From Haladaptatus salinisoli (lineage in GTDB: Archaea > Halobacteriota > Halobacteria > Halobacteriales > Haladaptataceae), in the NCBI RefSeq assembly GCF_020614375.1, contig NZ_CP085327.1:2344823-2408822 (forward strand): DNA of 64,000 bases. Reading direction: 5' to 3'. Position 1 is the stretch's first letter. Every line of letters starts with the position of its first letter. A program made the position numbers and the translations under genes. This document shows, piece after piece, positions 8,581 through 16,912 of this stretch. Below the pieces are notes generated by a model. The model ran no database searches. It saw only the letters and a list, made by a program, of their open reading frames with translations, and had not been told where the DNA came from.

Positions 8581-10389
8581 TCAGTCCCGTCCGTGTCGGG
8601 TGACGCACTTCGAGAGTCCGATGAGCTCGACCGGCTCCGAGTTGTCGGGCGAGTAGACGACCATCTGGCCCTTCTCCATGTACGGAACCTTCTTCTCCAG
8701 GTTCGGCGGGATGTTCACGCTCTTGATGGCGTCCTCGTCGCCGAGATTCAGCACGACGGTCGTGTTTATCTGTTTGAACACGGAGTCGGCGATGTCCTGG
8801 GGATCTTGCGTGATGAGGAACAGCCCGAGTCGCTCCTTGCGTCCCTGCTTCGCCGCCTCCGTGAACTTCCCGATAACCTTCTCGGCCTGCACGCTCTCCG
8901 CGTCCGAGAGGAAGTTGTGCGCCTCGTCCATCCCGATGACGAGCGGCGTCCGCTTGATGCGGTCGAACCGCGGCGCGTTCGAGAGCTTCTCGTCGACGAG
9001 CAGGCTGGCGACCGCGAGCACCACCATCTCCTTCGCGCGACTCGTCGGCAGGTGGTACGTCGGAACGACCGACAGCCGGCCGGCGCGGACGAACTGCGGG
9101 ACGAGTTCGGTTATCGAGTCCGCGGCTTGGTCGAAGACGCTCCCGGGGACCGACAGGGCGCGCCGCTTCACCGCGTCGAACGTGGCCTCGTGAACCCGCC
9201 CGCTCTCGTCCAGTTCCTCGCGCAACGCCGGGTCGTCGAGGTACGAGAGGAACTCCTCGTACGTCCCGCCGTCGCCGCGACTGCGGAAGAATCGCTTGAG
9301 CAGGAGGCGGAGCGCGCCGTACTGGTTGTCGTTGAGTTTCGCGCCCGCGACGAGCCACGGATTGTCCTTGACCATCGAGAACGGAATCGTGAACTCGATC
9401 TGCTCCGCGTCGTGGTGGCTCGCGGAGTACGACTCGCCGCCGACCTTCGGGACGAACGCGACCGTCCCGTCGTGCCCGCCGTGCGAGACGCCCCCGCGTT
9501 CCCACGCGCGCTCGTCGTCGGACGTGACCTCGGGATTGTCGTCGTGCATCTGGGCGTACTCGTCCTGCGGGTCGAACTGGACGACGGCCATCCGAGCATC
9601 GCGCCCGTCGTCCATCGGATAGGTGCGCGCCTCGGACAGGTACTGGCGGAGGATGTTCTTCGCGCCGTGGGTCTTCCCCGACCCCGTGCCGCCCGCGACG
9701 AGCGTGTGCCGGAAGACGAGCGGGTCGCCCGACTCGTAATCGTCCTTCACGCGGTAGTCGATGGTCGGCGGTTCCGCCGCGGTTCGAACCTTCTCGCCGC
9801 CGACCGAGAGGTGGCCGAGGAACACGCCCTCCTCGGGAATCTTCAGCCCGGTCTTTATCTCGCGCTTGTCGCTGGCCCGCCGGACGACCGCTTCGGGTTT
9901 CGGCACGCGGTCGGTCATCCGCCGTTTCAGCTCTCCCCCGTCCTCGAACAGCACCGCGATGGGCTCCAGCGACGCCATGAACTTGTAGTCCGTCTCGTCT
10001 ATCGACTCGCTTCGCATCGCCCGCCGAGCGTGAATCTCCGTGGCGTCGTCGCTGTGGAACTCCTGTGCGTACTCCAGCGTCGTGATGCGACAGAACAGTT
10101 TCTCGCCGTCCGGGTAGGGGACGAGCAGGTACTTCCCGATTCGCACGTCGCCGCGGTTCGGCGCGGTCACGTAGGCGCGGAGGCAGGTTTCGTCGCCGTC
10201 TTCGCCTATCGCCAACCCCTCGGACACCGCGAGACTGCCGATACCGCGGTCGTCACCGACCGGGTCGAGTTCGACGCGCTCGAACTCGTCCGCTCCCCGC
10301 CCGTCTTTTCCTTCGGTCTCCGGCGCGCTCCGTTCCCCTTCGTCGCCGGAATCGTTCCCGAAGTCTTCGAAGTTACTTAAATCGCTCAT
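8581..10389 (-). CDS. herA: HerA-type bipolar DNA translocase/helicase
   Basis: A 602-residue HerA/FtsK-superfamily ATPase. The N-terminal 45 residues are acidic and probably disordered. A HAS-barrel-like region follows, with contact segments such as KIPEEGVFLGHLSVGG. The Walker A is VAGGTGSGKTHGAKN near residue 240 and Walker B is LVIGMDEAHNFLSD near residue 490. An arginine-containing sensor region follows (LFLITQDPQDIADSVF). HerA forms a hexamer that works with the NurA nuclease in DNA end resection during recombination. Start ATG 10389 gives MSDLSNFEDF; the longer frame to 10509 would run through the promoter of the divergent neighbour. NurA is encoded nearby on the same strand. Confidence 0.9.
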   Translation of the reverse strand: MSDLSNFEDFGNDSGDEGERSAPETEGKDGRGADEFERVELDPVGDDRGIGSLAVSEGLAIGEDGDETCLRAYVTAPNRGDVRIGKYLLVPYPDGEKLFCRITTLEYAQEFHSDDATEIHARRAMRSESIDETDYKFMASLEPIAVLFEDGGELKRRMTDRVPKPEAVVRRASDKREIKTGLKIPEEGVFLGHLSVGGEKVRTAAEPPTIDYRVKDDYESGDPLVFRHTLVAGGTGSGKTHGAKNILRQYLSEARTYPMDDGRDARMAVVQFDPQDEYAQMHDDNPEVTSDDERAWERGGVSHGGHDGTVAFVPKVGGESYSASHHDAEQIEFTIPFSMVKDNPWLVAGAKLNDNQYGALRLLLKRFFRSRGDGGTYEEFLSYLDDPALREELDESGRVHEATFDAVKRRALSVPGSVFDQAADSITELVPQFVRAGRLSVVPTYHLPTSRAKEMVVLAVASLLVDEKLSNAPRFDRIKRTPLVIGMDEAHNFLSDAESVQAEKVIGKFTEAAKQGRKERLGLFLITQDPQDIADSVFKQINTTVVLNLGDEDAIKSVNIPPNLEKKVPYMEKGQMVVYSPDNSEPVELIGLSKCVTRHGRD

Positions 10390-10512
10390 GCGCCTGCCAT
10401 CTCGGTCGCACGTGAAACACTTTTCGCACGATTTCGAGACGAGGTGCGAGTTCGGACGCGACGGAAATGTGACAGTCGGTCGGCGACGACCCTCGCGAGA
10501 GGCCCCCACTTT

Positions 10513-10520
10513 CCTTTTAC
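10513..10520 (+). promoter_or_regulatory. TATA-like box for the DUF7113 gene
   Basis: CCTTTTAC lies about 27 bases upstream of ATG 10544. This spacing implies a leaderless transcript, common in haloarchaea. No experimental start is known from sequence alone. Confidence 0.45.
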
Positions 10521-10543
10521 CGCTCCGCGCCGTACCTCAACCC

Positions 10544-10879
10544 ATGCTACTCGTTCGCGGCGAGGCGGGGGGAACGACCCTGACGGGGACGGTGTACGAG
10601 CGGGGCGAGCGCGCCCCCAGGTTCAAAGGTGCGCCGAACGAGGACGCCCCCTACGTGTGGGTCTGCGACGAGTTCTATCAGGTCGAGAGCGGCGGCAGCG
10701 CTCAGACCATCGCCGGAAAGGAGGTCAACGTCGCGTTCGAGACGCCGATGCCGCGCGGGTTCGACACCCGGGAGCAGGCGCTCGACGCCGCGGAAGACCA
10801 CGTCCGAACGCAGTTCGCGCGAATCGGTATCGACGCCGAAGACGTGGAGGTCACGGTGGAGAAGAACGACCCTCAGTAG
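10544..10879 (+). CDS. DUF7113 family small protein
   Basis: A 111-residue acidic protein that I recognise as the haloarchaeal DUF7113 family. It begins MLLVRGEAGGTTLTGTVYERGE and has a conserved PYVWVCDEFYQVESGG segment near residue 40. It is likely soluble and small-barrel-like, without known catalytic residues. It sits between herA and nurA but on the opposite strand. Its 3' end overlaps the 3' end of nurA by seven bases, so the two messages would be complementary at their ends. The constant position next to recombination genes is suggestive only; no function is known. Confidence 0.8.
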   Translation: MLLVRGEAGGTTLTGTVYERGERAPRFKGAPNEDAPYVWVCDEFYQVESGGSAQTIAGKEVNVAFETPMPRGFDTREQALDAAEDHVRTQFARIGIDAEDVEVTVEKNDPQ

Positions 10880-12123
10880 TTGAGGCCCCACCGGATGTCG
10901 TTGTAGTTCCCGTCCAGTTCGCTCTCGAACGACGCTTCGAAGCTCTTTATCAACGACAACGCGCTGTTTCGGCCGATTCTGGCCAGCGAATCGGCCTTCG
11001 AGATGACCAGCGGGGGCCCCTGCGCGACGGCGACCTCCCGAAGAACCTGTCGCTCGATTCGCCGCCGCCGGTCCTCGTCGTCCGTGAAGACGCGCGGCGC
11101 TTCGACCTTGTAGAGCAGGTCGCGCCGGGGATCGTAGACGACGCAGAACGTCACCTCGTACCGCTCCGGAGCGAACTTCCGTTCGACGTAGCGGTCCGCC
11201 TCGTCGCTTCCGAAGAAGGCGTCCGACCCCGCCCGGGAGACGAACCAGTTCGTCAGCGTCAAATCGTCGGTCCGTCGCTCGTACTCCCCGTCGACGTACT
11301 CGCCGCGTTCGAGAACCTGCGAGAAGAACGCGGCGTCGTGCGCCCACGGCGTGTTCACCTTTTTCTCCCGGAGCGTTCGGATTATCGACTTCGCGGAGAT
11401 GTTCTTGACGAACCCCGCGAGCGGTACGTCGCGCTCGGCGAACCGCTCGACCAGTCGAACGTAGTTTTCGAGGATGGTTCGTATCTCCTCGGACTCCTCG
11501 AAGAGGTCGGGGAGCACCGCGCCGCGGTCGCGCCAGCGGATGATACCTTTCGGGTACACCGGTCCGTCCAGCAGCAGGAAGTCGTCGACTTCGTCGGCGT
11601 GGTCGAGCGCGTGGCGACTCTCGGCGCGGTACAGCGCGAGCGCGTGGACGATCTCCTGTTCGTGCTCGTCCCTGCGCGGCGCGTGGACGATGCGACGCTT
11701 GCTCCCCTCGCCGTAGGACTCCCACTCGCTGCCGAACTCGCGCGAGACGTCGTTCGTGTGAATCGCCTTGACGACCGTCCGGGAGTCGTGGAGGTCGAGG
11801 TCGGACGGCGTGCGACTCATCGCCGCGTGGGCGACGTCGACCACCAGCCCGTTTTTGAACACCTTCGGGTTGATGCTCCCCGAGTCGAGACCGTGCATGG
11901 TCGGGAACTGCTCGGCTTCGAGGGCGAGTTCCTCGACGTTCGCGCACCGCCGTCGCAGTTCCCCGAGCGGTCGAAGGATCTCCTTCCCGTCGTGGTAGAG
12001 CGGGTCGAGGTAGTTCTCCCACACGTTTCGGGCGAGTTCCTGGTGGTTGCGCTCTTCCCCCTCGTAATCTATCCTGTCGGCCAGTTCGGCGATACCGTCG
12101 AAGTGAACGGGGTCGAGAGTCAT
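10873..12123 (-). CDS. nurA: DNA double-strand break repair nuclease NurA
   Basis: A 416-residue NurA-domain nuclease. NurA is the 5'-3' single/double-strand nuclease that acts with HerA and Mre11-Rad50. The first catalytic motif with its metal-binding Asp is FPTMHGLDSGSINPKVF near residue 75, followed by the hydrophobic strand GLVVDVAHAAM. Near the C-terminus, PLVISKADSLARIGRNSAL contains further conserved positions. The start at ATG 12123 is the only good one. The herA gene lies downstream on the same strand, separated by the oppositely oriented DUF7113 gene, so the usual nurA-herA operon is split here. Confidence 0.9.
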   Translation of the reverse strand: MTLDPVHFDGIAELADRIDYEGEERNHQELARNVWENYLDPLYHDGKEILRPLGELRRRCANVEELALEAEQFPTMHGLDSGSINPKVFKNGLVVDVAHAAMSRTPSDLDLHDSRTVVKAIHTNDVSREFGSEWESYGEGSKRRIVHAPRRDEHEQEIVHALALYRAESRHALDHADEVDDFLLLDGPVYPKGIIRWRDRGAVLPDLFEESEEIRTILENYVRLVERFAERDVPLAGFVKNISAKSIIRTLREKKVNTPWAHDAAFFSQVLERGEYVDGEYERRTDDLTLTNWFVSRAGSDAFFGSDEADRYVERKFAPERYEVTFCVVYDPRRDLLYKVEAPRVFTDDEDRRRRIERQVLREVAVAQGPPLVISKADSLARIGRNSALSLIKSFEASFESELDGNYNDIRWGLNY

Positions 12124-12189
12124 GCACGCCCCATCCCACCCGACCCCGAAAAAAGGTCGCCTTTCGGAACCGTTCGGGTGCGCATCGAA

Positions 12190-12492
12190 CTACTCGCCCG
12201 GAGTCGCGCGTTCGTCGCGTCTTCGTCGGACGATGACGCCGTACGCGAACGAGAGTCCCGCGAATCCGCAGAGGACGATGACGGAGGCGTTCGGTATCGA
12301 CCCGTCCGGAAGGTTGCCGTGCGCCACGCTGAGTTCGATTCCCCCGGCGAAGCCGAGGAACGCGCCGCTGAGCGAGCGGTAGGCGGCGTGCCCTCGGGTT
12401 CGGTACCGTCGGACGGTGGTGCCCGCGAGTATCGCCCCGAGGGCGATCAAGAGCGCGGTCCAAAGCGCGCCCGTGCCGAACGGAAATTCCAT
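12190..12492 (-). CDS. small three-helix membrane protein of unknown function
   Basis: A 100-residue hydrophobic protein with three probable membrane helices: about residues 9-25 (WTALLIALGAILAGTTV), 40-57 and 68-88 (SVIVLCGFAGLSFAYGVIV). They are separated by short basic loops (RRYRTRGHAAYR) and followed by a basic tail. The layout resembles small haloarchaeal three-helix proteins such as DUF7521, but I cannot assign a family. It lies upstream of nurA on the same strand with a gap of about 65 bases and could be co-transcribed. Start ATG 12492. Confidence 0.65.
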   Translation of the reverse strand: MEFPFGTGALWTALLIALGAILAGTTVRRYRTRGHAAYRSLSGAFLGFAGGIELSVAHGNLPDGSIPNASVIVLCGFAGLSFAYGVIVRRRRDERATPGE

Positions 12493-12682
12493 CGTTCGCT
12501 CATTTACCGTCGGGAGAGATAAGTCCCATTGGTGACGGATTACTGCGGAACGTTTTCTGGAGAACCGACAATCGACGGTTTGGAAGTTCCGCAGGGTGAC
12601 GGATCGGTCGGTTCCGCCGCTCTTACTCCAGACTGCGGGCTGCGCCCCGCGTAAACGACGGATGTGACTCGGAGGTAAATTT

Positions 12683-12874
12683 TTGGAAACCGCGCTGAAA
12701 GTTTGGCTGGCAAAGCGGGATCTCGAACAGAAGGAACCGGCGACCGAAGTCGACGTCTCGCGACAGACGAGCAATGCGATCGAAAAGGGACGACACGACC
12801 CGTCGCTCGAACTGGCGGCGTATTTCGATTGCCGGATCGTTTGGCACCGGTCGGGGCTGTTTCACCCTGAGTCT
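12683..12874 (+). pseudogene. decayed XRE/YgzD-type helix-turn-helix regulator
   Basis: The frame reads ALKVWLAKRDLEQKEPATEV, then DVSRQTSNAIEKGRHDPSLE, then LAAYFDCRI and finally FHPES. Intact haloarchaeal regulators of this family run LAxxVDVxRQTINAIExGRYDPSLELAFxLAxxFDCRIExxFHPE. Here about four residues are missing after SLEL, and the segment after DCRI is replaced by unrelated residues. The frame has no ATG start, only TTG, and runs on without a natural stop. I read it as a broken remnant. The flanks 12493-12682 and 12875-13116 hold nothing else I can support. Confidence 0.7.
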
Positions 12875-13116
12875 CGGCGACCAATCGTCCTCGCATGCTG
12901 GGCGATGGTCACTCGCGTCTTGTCAGCCATCACAGTGAGCCGAACGGATTCGTCGCTAGCCGCCCGAAAGTCATCGACCAATCGATGCACGAGATCAGTC
13001 TCCACCCTTTCCCTCCAGCGTACGAGAAATTCGACAGCCTCACCCTTACAGACGGCAAGTAACATTAAAATCACCCGAGACGTTTCAGAACTAACGGACC
13101 AACCCCGCCCATAATG

Positions 13117-13728
13117 TTATCTCACGATACTTTTCCGGAACACTTGATCGATGATCTCTAACGTCGTCTCACGGGCCGTATCGACGTCAAGGGACAAATC
13201 CGCGTTTTGCGCTCCGTCGACCGCTGCTATCAAAAAGGTCGCAGTTGCTTCTGGATCCACCGGACGGAACGTCTCGTTGCGAATACCCTCTTCGATGATA
13301 TCTGCGAGGAGGTCGATTCTGTACCGGTGGTTTCTGGTGAACTGCCGACGAAGTTCCGCGTCGTACGCCGCGAGGGCTTGTAATTGGTTGATAGCCAGAT
13401 AGTAATGCCGACCGTGCTCGTCGACTCCGTTCGGTCCGTACGCAAAGAAGTTCAGCGCGGTCCATAGCTGTTCTAGCGGACCGTCCTCCTCGTCGATCCC
13501 TATTAGGCGTTGCATTCCTTCAAGGATGTGATCGAGCAACGACCGCAGCAGATCGTCTTTCGACTCGAAGTAATAGTGCACCAATCCTCGATTTTTACCC
13601 GCTCGTTCTGCCACCTTTCGGAGGGTAAGGTTCTGGTAACCCTCTTCTGCCAGCACCCAGACCGTTGCCTCCATAATCATCTCTTCCGTTTCGAATTCAT
13701 CCCAAAACGAATCCCCTGGTTCTGGCAT
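13117..13728 (-). CDS. TetR/AcrR family transcriptional regulator
   Basis: A 203-residue repressor. The N-terminal DNA-binding domain (about 15-65) contains the TetR helix-turn-helix signature LTLRKVAERAGKNRGLVHYYFESKDDL. The C-terminal all-helical ligand-binding domain resembles TetR_C_6-type regulators (LFDHILEG-like segment, LLADIIEEGI, ATFLIAAVDGA). It is divergent from a VOC-family gene. The 130-base intergenic region contains a perfect palindrome, which suggests control of its own gene and the neighbour. The ligand is not predictable. Confidence 0.92.
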   Translation of the reverse strand: MPEPGDSFWDEFETEEMIMEATVWVLAEEGYQNLTLRKVAERAGKNRGLVHYYFESKDDLLRSLLDHILEGMQRLIGIDEEDGPLEQLWTALNFFAYGPNGVDEHGRHYYLAINQLQALAAYDAELRRQFTRNHRYRIDLLADIIEEGIRNETFRPVDPEATATFLIAAVDGAQNADLSLDVDTARETTLEIIDQVFRKSIVR

Positions 13729-13790
13729 ATTTCGCTATAACTGCCGCACGAAGGTTAACATACGGCTTTGTCGCCGCTGTGGGTCGCAAA

Positions 13791-13797
13791 GGTTATA
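13791..13797 (+). promoter_or_regulatory. TATA-like box upstream of the VOC gene
   Basis: GGTTATA/TTATACC lies about 28 bases before the centre of the palindrome at 13819-13842. Transcription from here would begin inside the palindrome, a natural position for repression by the adjacent TetR protein. Confidence 0.4.
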
Positions 13798-13818
13798 CCA
13801 GTAAACGACCTACTCGGA

Positions 13819-13842
13819 TTTAGCCAAGCGGCTAAACTTGGC
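13819..13842. promoter_or_regulatory. candidate TetR operator (overlapping inverted repeats)
   Basis: TTTAGCC at 13819-13825 and GGCTAAA at 13830-13836 form a perfect 7-bp inverted repeat around AAGC. An overlapping pair, GCCAAG at 13823-13828 and CTTGGC at 13837-13842, makes a second repeat. The site lies between the divergent tetR and VOC genes, 20 bases before the VOC start codon. Confidence 0.55.
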
Positions 13843-13861
13843 AGACAGTGGAGATCCAGAA

Positions 13862-14263
13862 ATGATTGAGAACCTCTCGATGGTAACCCGCGTAGTAGAA
13901 GATCAAGATGCCGCGATCGAGTTCTACACCGAGAAGCTCGGTTTGAAGAAAACAGGTGATCACCCCGGACCGCACGGCCGGTTCGTTACAGTCGCTCCGG
14001 ATGGAAAGAATCGGACTGAACTCATCCTCATTTCCCCGGACGGATTTGGCGATGAGGAACGGGACCGACTTACCGAACAAATTGGTCAAGATTGGGGGTT
14101 GATCTACGAGGTCGACGACTGTCGACGAACGTACGAAGAACTTCGATCACGCGACGTAGAATTTCGGAGTGAACCCCAGGAGATGGATTGGGGCGTCCAG
14201 GCCGTCGCGACGGATCCGGACGGAAACGAGATCGTACTTCAAGAACGCCCCTACGCTCGATAA
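13862..14263 (+). CDS. VOC (glyoxalase/bleomycin resistance) family protein
   Basis: A 133-residue single-module vicinal-oxygen-chelate protein. It starts MIENLSMVTRVVEDQDAAIEFYTEKLG, the usual first beta-alpha unit. It ends with AVATDPDGNEIVLQE, which carries the conserved C-terminal metal-ligand Glu position. Such proteins are metal-dependent isomerases, dioxygenases or antibiotic/electrophile-binding proteins, usually dimeric and cytoplasmic. Start ATG 13862 has GGAGA seven bases upstream; a TTG at 13838 would lie inside the palindrome and is less likely. Divergent from tetR and probably its target. Base composition here is less GC-rich than in the core genes. Confidence 0.85.
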   Translation: MIENLSMVTRVVEDQDAAIEFYTEKLGLKKTGDHPGPHGRFVTVAPDGKNRTELILISPDGFGDEERDRLTEQIGQDWGLIYEVDDCRRTYEELRSRDVEFRSEPQEMDWGVQAVATDPDGNEIVLQERPYAR

Positions 14264-14558
14264 AACAACCGACGAGATCACTACTTCCGAATCCTTTTCT
14301 AGAGCATCGTTCCGTTGTGTAACGTTAAATAGGGCGCCTCGTGAGGCGACGTTCTCGACAGCGTACGTTTGAACGCGAAACAACGAGTTCGCCCCGCCGA
14401 TTCTCGTTCGTGGGACGGGAGGGGAATCGTTCAAAACCGATCCGAACTAACGGAACGAAGCGGCAAGACCGGATTACGCGGTTCCGCGCCCTCGTACCGC
14501 CGAACCACGCTCTCATAACTAAGCCCTCGCGGAGCGTCCGTTGAGACGAGGTAGAGCC
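14264..14558. other. intergenic, no gene seen
   Basis: About 295 bases of relatively AT-rich sequence between the VOC and SnoaL-like genes. Frames on both strands lack family resemblance and start signals. A TAACGTTAAATA stretch near 14320 may be promoter-like but is far from the next start. Confidence 0.4.
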
Positions 14559-15011
14559 ATGACGACAACACAAGACAACGAGAAACTTCACCGGCGTATC
14601 ACCGAAGAGGTCTGGGAGAAACACGACTTCGACGTCATCGACGAACTCGTCGCCGACGACTACGCCCTCCACGACCCGTCCATGCCCGAACCGGTTCGCG
14701 GTCCCGAGGGCTATCGGGAGATGGCCGAGATGGGTGCCGGCACCGTGGACGGTCCGATCGAGATAGATCAGCTGATTTCGACGGACGACTACGTCGTCGC
14801 GCGCTGGACGCAGCGGGGCGCTCACACCGGGGAGATGGCGGGGATCGAGCCGACGAACGAGGAGGTAACCGTCACGGGAATCGACATCAATCGCTTCGAG
14901 GACGGAAAGCTCGCCGAGACCTGGTCGGAAGTCAATATACTGGGTATGCTCATGCAGATCGGAGCGGTTCCGGAGGACCTCTTTTCCGACGCCCCGCCGG
15001 CGGACGACTGA
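14559..15011 (+). CDS. SnoaL-like ester cyclase / NTF2-fold protein
   Basis: A 150-residue NTF2-fold protein of the SnoaL-like polyketide-cyclase (ester cyclase) family. The recognisable pattern is DELVADDYALHDPSMPEPVRGPEGYREM near residue 25, then VVARWTQRGAHTGEMAGIEPTNEEVTVTGIDINRFEDGKLAETW. The central Asp/His pair and this last segment are shared by the family. In archaea such genes are rarely characterised and may act on small hydrophobic or epoxide substrates. Start ATG 14559; a TTG at 14541 is unlikely. It is a stand-alone gene upstream of gpmI. Confidence 0.85.
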   Translation: MTTTQDNEKLHRRITEEVWEKHDFDVIDELVADDYALHDPSMPEPVRGPEGYREMAEMGAGTVDGPIEIDQLISTDDYVVARWTQRGAHTGEMAGIEPTNEEVTVTGIDINRFEDGKLAETWSEVNILGMLMQIGAVPEDLFSDAPPADD

Positions 15012-15079
15012 GTCGGTCGTCCGCCGGCCGACCGCGTTCGGTCGAAGGATAGTTACCGCGGGCCGACGACGATTCGCCC

Positions 15080-16597
15080 ATGAAAGCGGGACTCATCGTG
15101 CTCGACGGATGGGGACTGGGAAGCGAGGACGGCGGTCGAAACGCCATCGAAGCCGCCGACACGCCGAACTTCGACCGCTTCGCACGCGAGGGGGCGTACG
15201 GGACGCTCAACGTGACCGGTCGCCGGGTCGGTCTGCCGGAAGGCCAGATGGGCAACAGCGAGGTGGGCCACCTCAACATCGGCGCGGGGCGAGTGGTGAA
15301 ACAGGAGTACACCCGCATCAGCGACGCCATCACGGCCGGCGAACTCGGCGAGAACGAGGCCATCGACGGGGCGTTCGAGTACGCCCGCGAGAACGACGGG
15401 CGCGTCCACTTCACGGGGCTCGTCAGCGAGGGCGGCGTCCACTCCGACCAGGAACACCTCTACGCGCTCATAGAACTCGCCGCGGACCGCGACGTCGAGG
15501 CGGTCACCCACGCGTTCACCGACGGGCGCGACACGCCGCCCGAGAGCGGGGAGGAGTTCCTCGGCGAGTTACAAGGCGTCGTCGACCAGCGTGGGACCGG
15601 CGAGGTCGCCACCGTCTCCGGGCGCTACTACGCGATGGACCGCGACCAGAACTGGGAACGCACGAAGCGCGCCTACGACGCCATCGTGAACCGCGAGGCC
15701 GAACACGAGGCGAAAACCGGGGTCGACGCGGTCCGCGAGTCCTACGAACGCGGCGACACGGACGAGTTCGTCGAGCCGACGCTCGTCTCCGGCGGCCCCG
15801 CGCTCGACGACGGCGACGCGGTGATATTCTTCAACTTCCGCTCCGACCGCGCCCGACAGCTCACGCGGATGGTCGCCGACATCGACCCCGTCTGGGAGTT
15901 CGAGACGCATCCGCCGGACGTGCGGTTCGTGATGTTCACGCAGTACGACAAGGAGTTCGACCTGCCGGTCGCGTTCCCGCCGCACCAGCCCGAGGATACG
16001 CTCGGCGAGGTGCTCGCGGCGAACGGACTGACCCAGCTCCGCATCGCCGAATCGGAGAAGTACGCCCACGTCACCTACTTCCTGAACGGCGGGCGCGAGG
16101 GCGAGTTCGACGGCGAGATACGCCGCATCGTCGAGAGTCCGGACGTGCCGACGTACGACCTGAAACCCGAGATGAGCGCAGAGGAGGTGACCGACACGGC
16201 CATCTCGGTCGTCGATTCGGACGACCCCGACGTGCTCGTGCTGAACTACGCGAACCCGGACATGGTCGGCCACACCGGCGACTTCGACGCCGCGGTCGCC
16301 GCGGTCGAGGCGGTGGACGAGCAACTCGGGCGGCTCGTGGAGACGCTCCAAGCCCACGGCGCGCACGTCTTCATCACGGCGGACCACGGCAACGCCGACG
16401 ACATGGGGACGCCGGAGAACCCGCACACGGCTCACACGTACAATCTCGTTCCCCTCGTCTACCTCTCGCCGGACGGGAGCGACGGCGGCAGAACGGTCAG
16501 GGAGGGCGGGTCGCTGTGCGACCTCGCGCCGACGCTCCTGTCGGTCATCGGGGTGGAACGACCGGAGGCGATGACGGGCGAGCCGCTCCTTCGCTAG
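15080..16597 (+). CDS. gpmI: 2,3-bisphosphoglycerate-independent phosphoglycerate mutase
   Basis: A 505-residue iPGM, of the length of bacterial-type GpmI and not the shorter archaeal ApgM. It interconverts 3- and 2-phosphoglycerate in glycolysis and gluconeogenesis using two Mn ions. The first metal Asp is in MKAGLIVLDGWGLG. The phosphorylated serine lies in QMGNSEVGHLNIGAGR near residue 60. HAFTDGRDTPPESG near residue 145 and FITADHGNADDM near residue 435 carry further substrate and metal residues. Start ATG 15080. Its stop codon shares a CTAG with the convergent zinc-ribbon gene. Confidence 0.96.
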   Translation: MKAGLIVLDGWGLGSEDGGRNAIEAADTPNFDRFAREGAYGTLNVTGRRVGLPEGQMGNSEVGHLNIGAGRVVKQEYTRISDAITAGELGENEAIDGAFEYARENDGRVHFTGLVSEGGVHSDQEHLYALIELAADRDVEAVTHAFTDGRDTPPESGEEFLGELQGVVDQRGTGEVATVSGRYYAMDRDQNWERTKRAYDAIVNREAEHEAKTGVDAVRESYERGDTDEFVEPTLVSGGPALDDGDAVIFFNFRSDRARQLTRMVADIDPVWEFETHPPDVRFVMFTQYDKEFDLPVAFPPHQPEDTLGEVLAANGLTQLRIAESEKYAHVTYFLNGGREGEFDGEIRRIVESPDVPTYDLKPEMSAEEVTDTAISVVDSDDPDVLVLNYANPDMVGHTGDFDAAVAAVEAVDEQLGRLVETLQAHGAHVFITADHGNADDMGTPENPHTAHTYNLVPLVYLSPDGSDGGRTVREGGSLCDLAPTLLSVIGVERPEAMTGEPLLR

Positions 16598-16788
16598 TAG
16601 CGGAGCACCCGCGTGTCGATGGCGTCGCAGCGCGGGCAGATGTGCTGGTAGTGAACCTCCCCGCCGCGCGCGGTGACGCGCCACTCGCCTTCGTCGTCCA
16701 CGAAACCGCACTTCGGACACCTCCGCTCCGTCTTCTCGTAGTGTTTGCGTAGCTTGACGAAGGGGGAACGGCTCTGGTCGACCGCCAT
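16594..16788 (-). CDS. small zinc-ribbon protein (HVO_0649-like)
   Basis: A 64-residue protein with two Cys pairs, CPKCGF near residue 24 and CPRCD near residue 52, separated by a beta-rich linker. This forms a single zinc ribbon. It resembles the haloarchaeal HVO_0649 zinc-finger family. ATG 16788 (MAVDQSRSPFVKLR) is preferred; an upstream Met at 16857 would add an unrelated tail. Its last codons overlap the end of gpmI by four bases. Its role is unknown; similar proteins may bind nucleic acids or protein partners. Confidence 0.75.
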   Translation of the reverse strand: MAVDQSRSPFVKLRKHYEKTERRCPKCGFVDDEGEWRVTARGGEVHYQHICPRCDAIDTRVLRY

Positions 16789-16912
16789 GTGGCAAGCTAT
16801 GTCACAGCACGACATAATTGTAACGATTATTCTGGCAGTTATCTTTTGTCGGCGCACGTCACGATGGCGGTAGGCTCGACCGCACCCGCTCCCTCTCCCA
16901 CCCGGCCGCGAA

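Noticed and set aside
12862..13074. 70-codon minus frame
   Set aside because: No family resemblance and it overlaps the end of the XRE remnant; it may be chance.
13821..13840. AGCCAAGCGGCTAAA resembling a tRNA D-arm
   Set aside because: No matching acceptor, anticodon or T-arm follows; it is better explained as the palindrome of the TetR operator.
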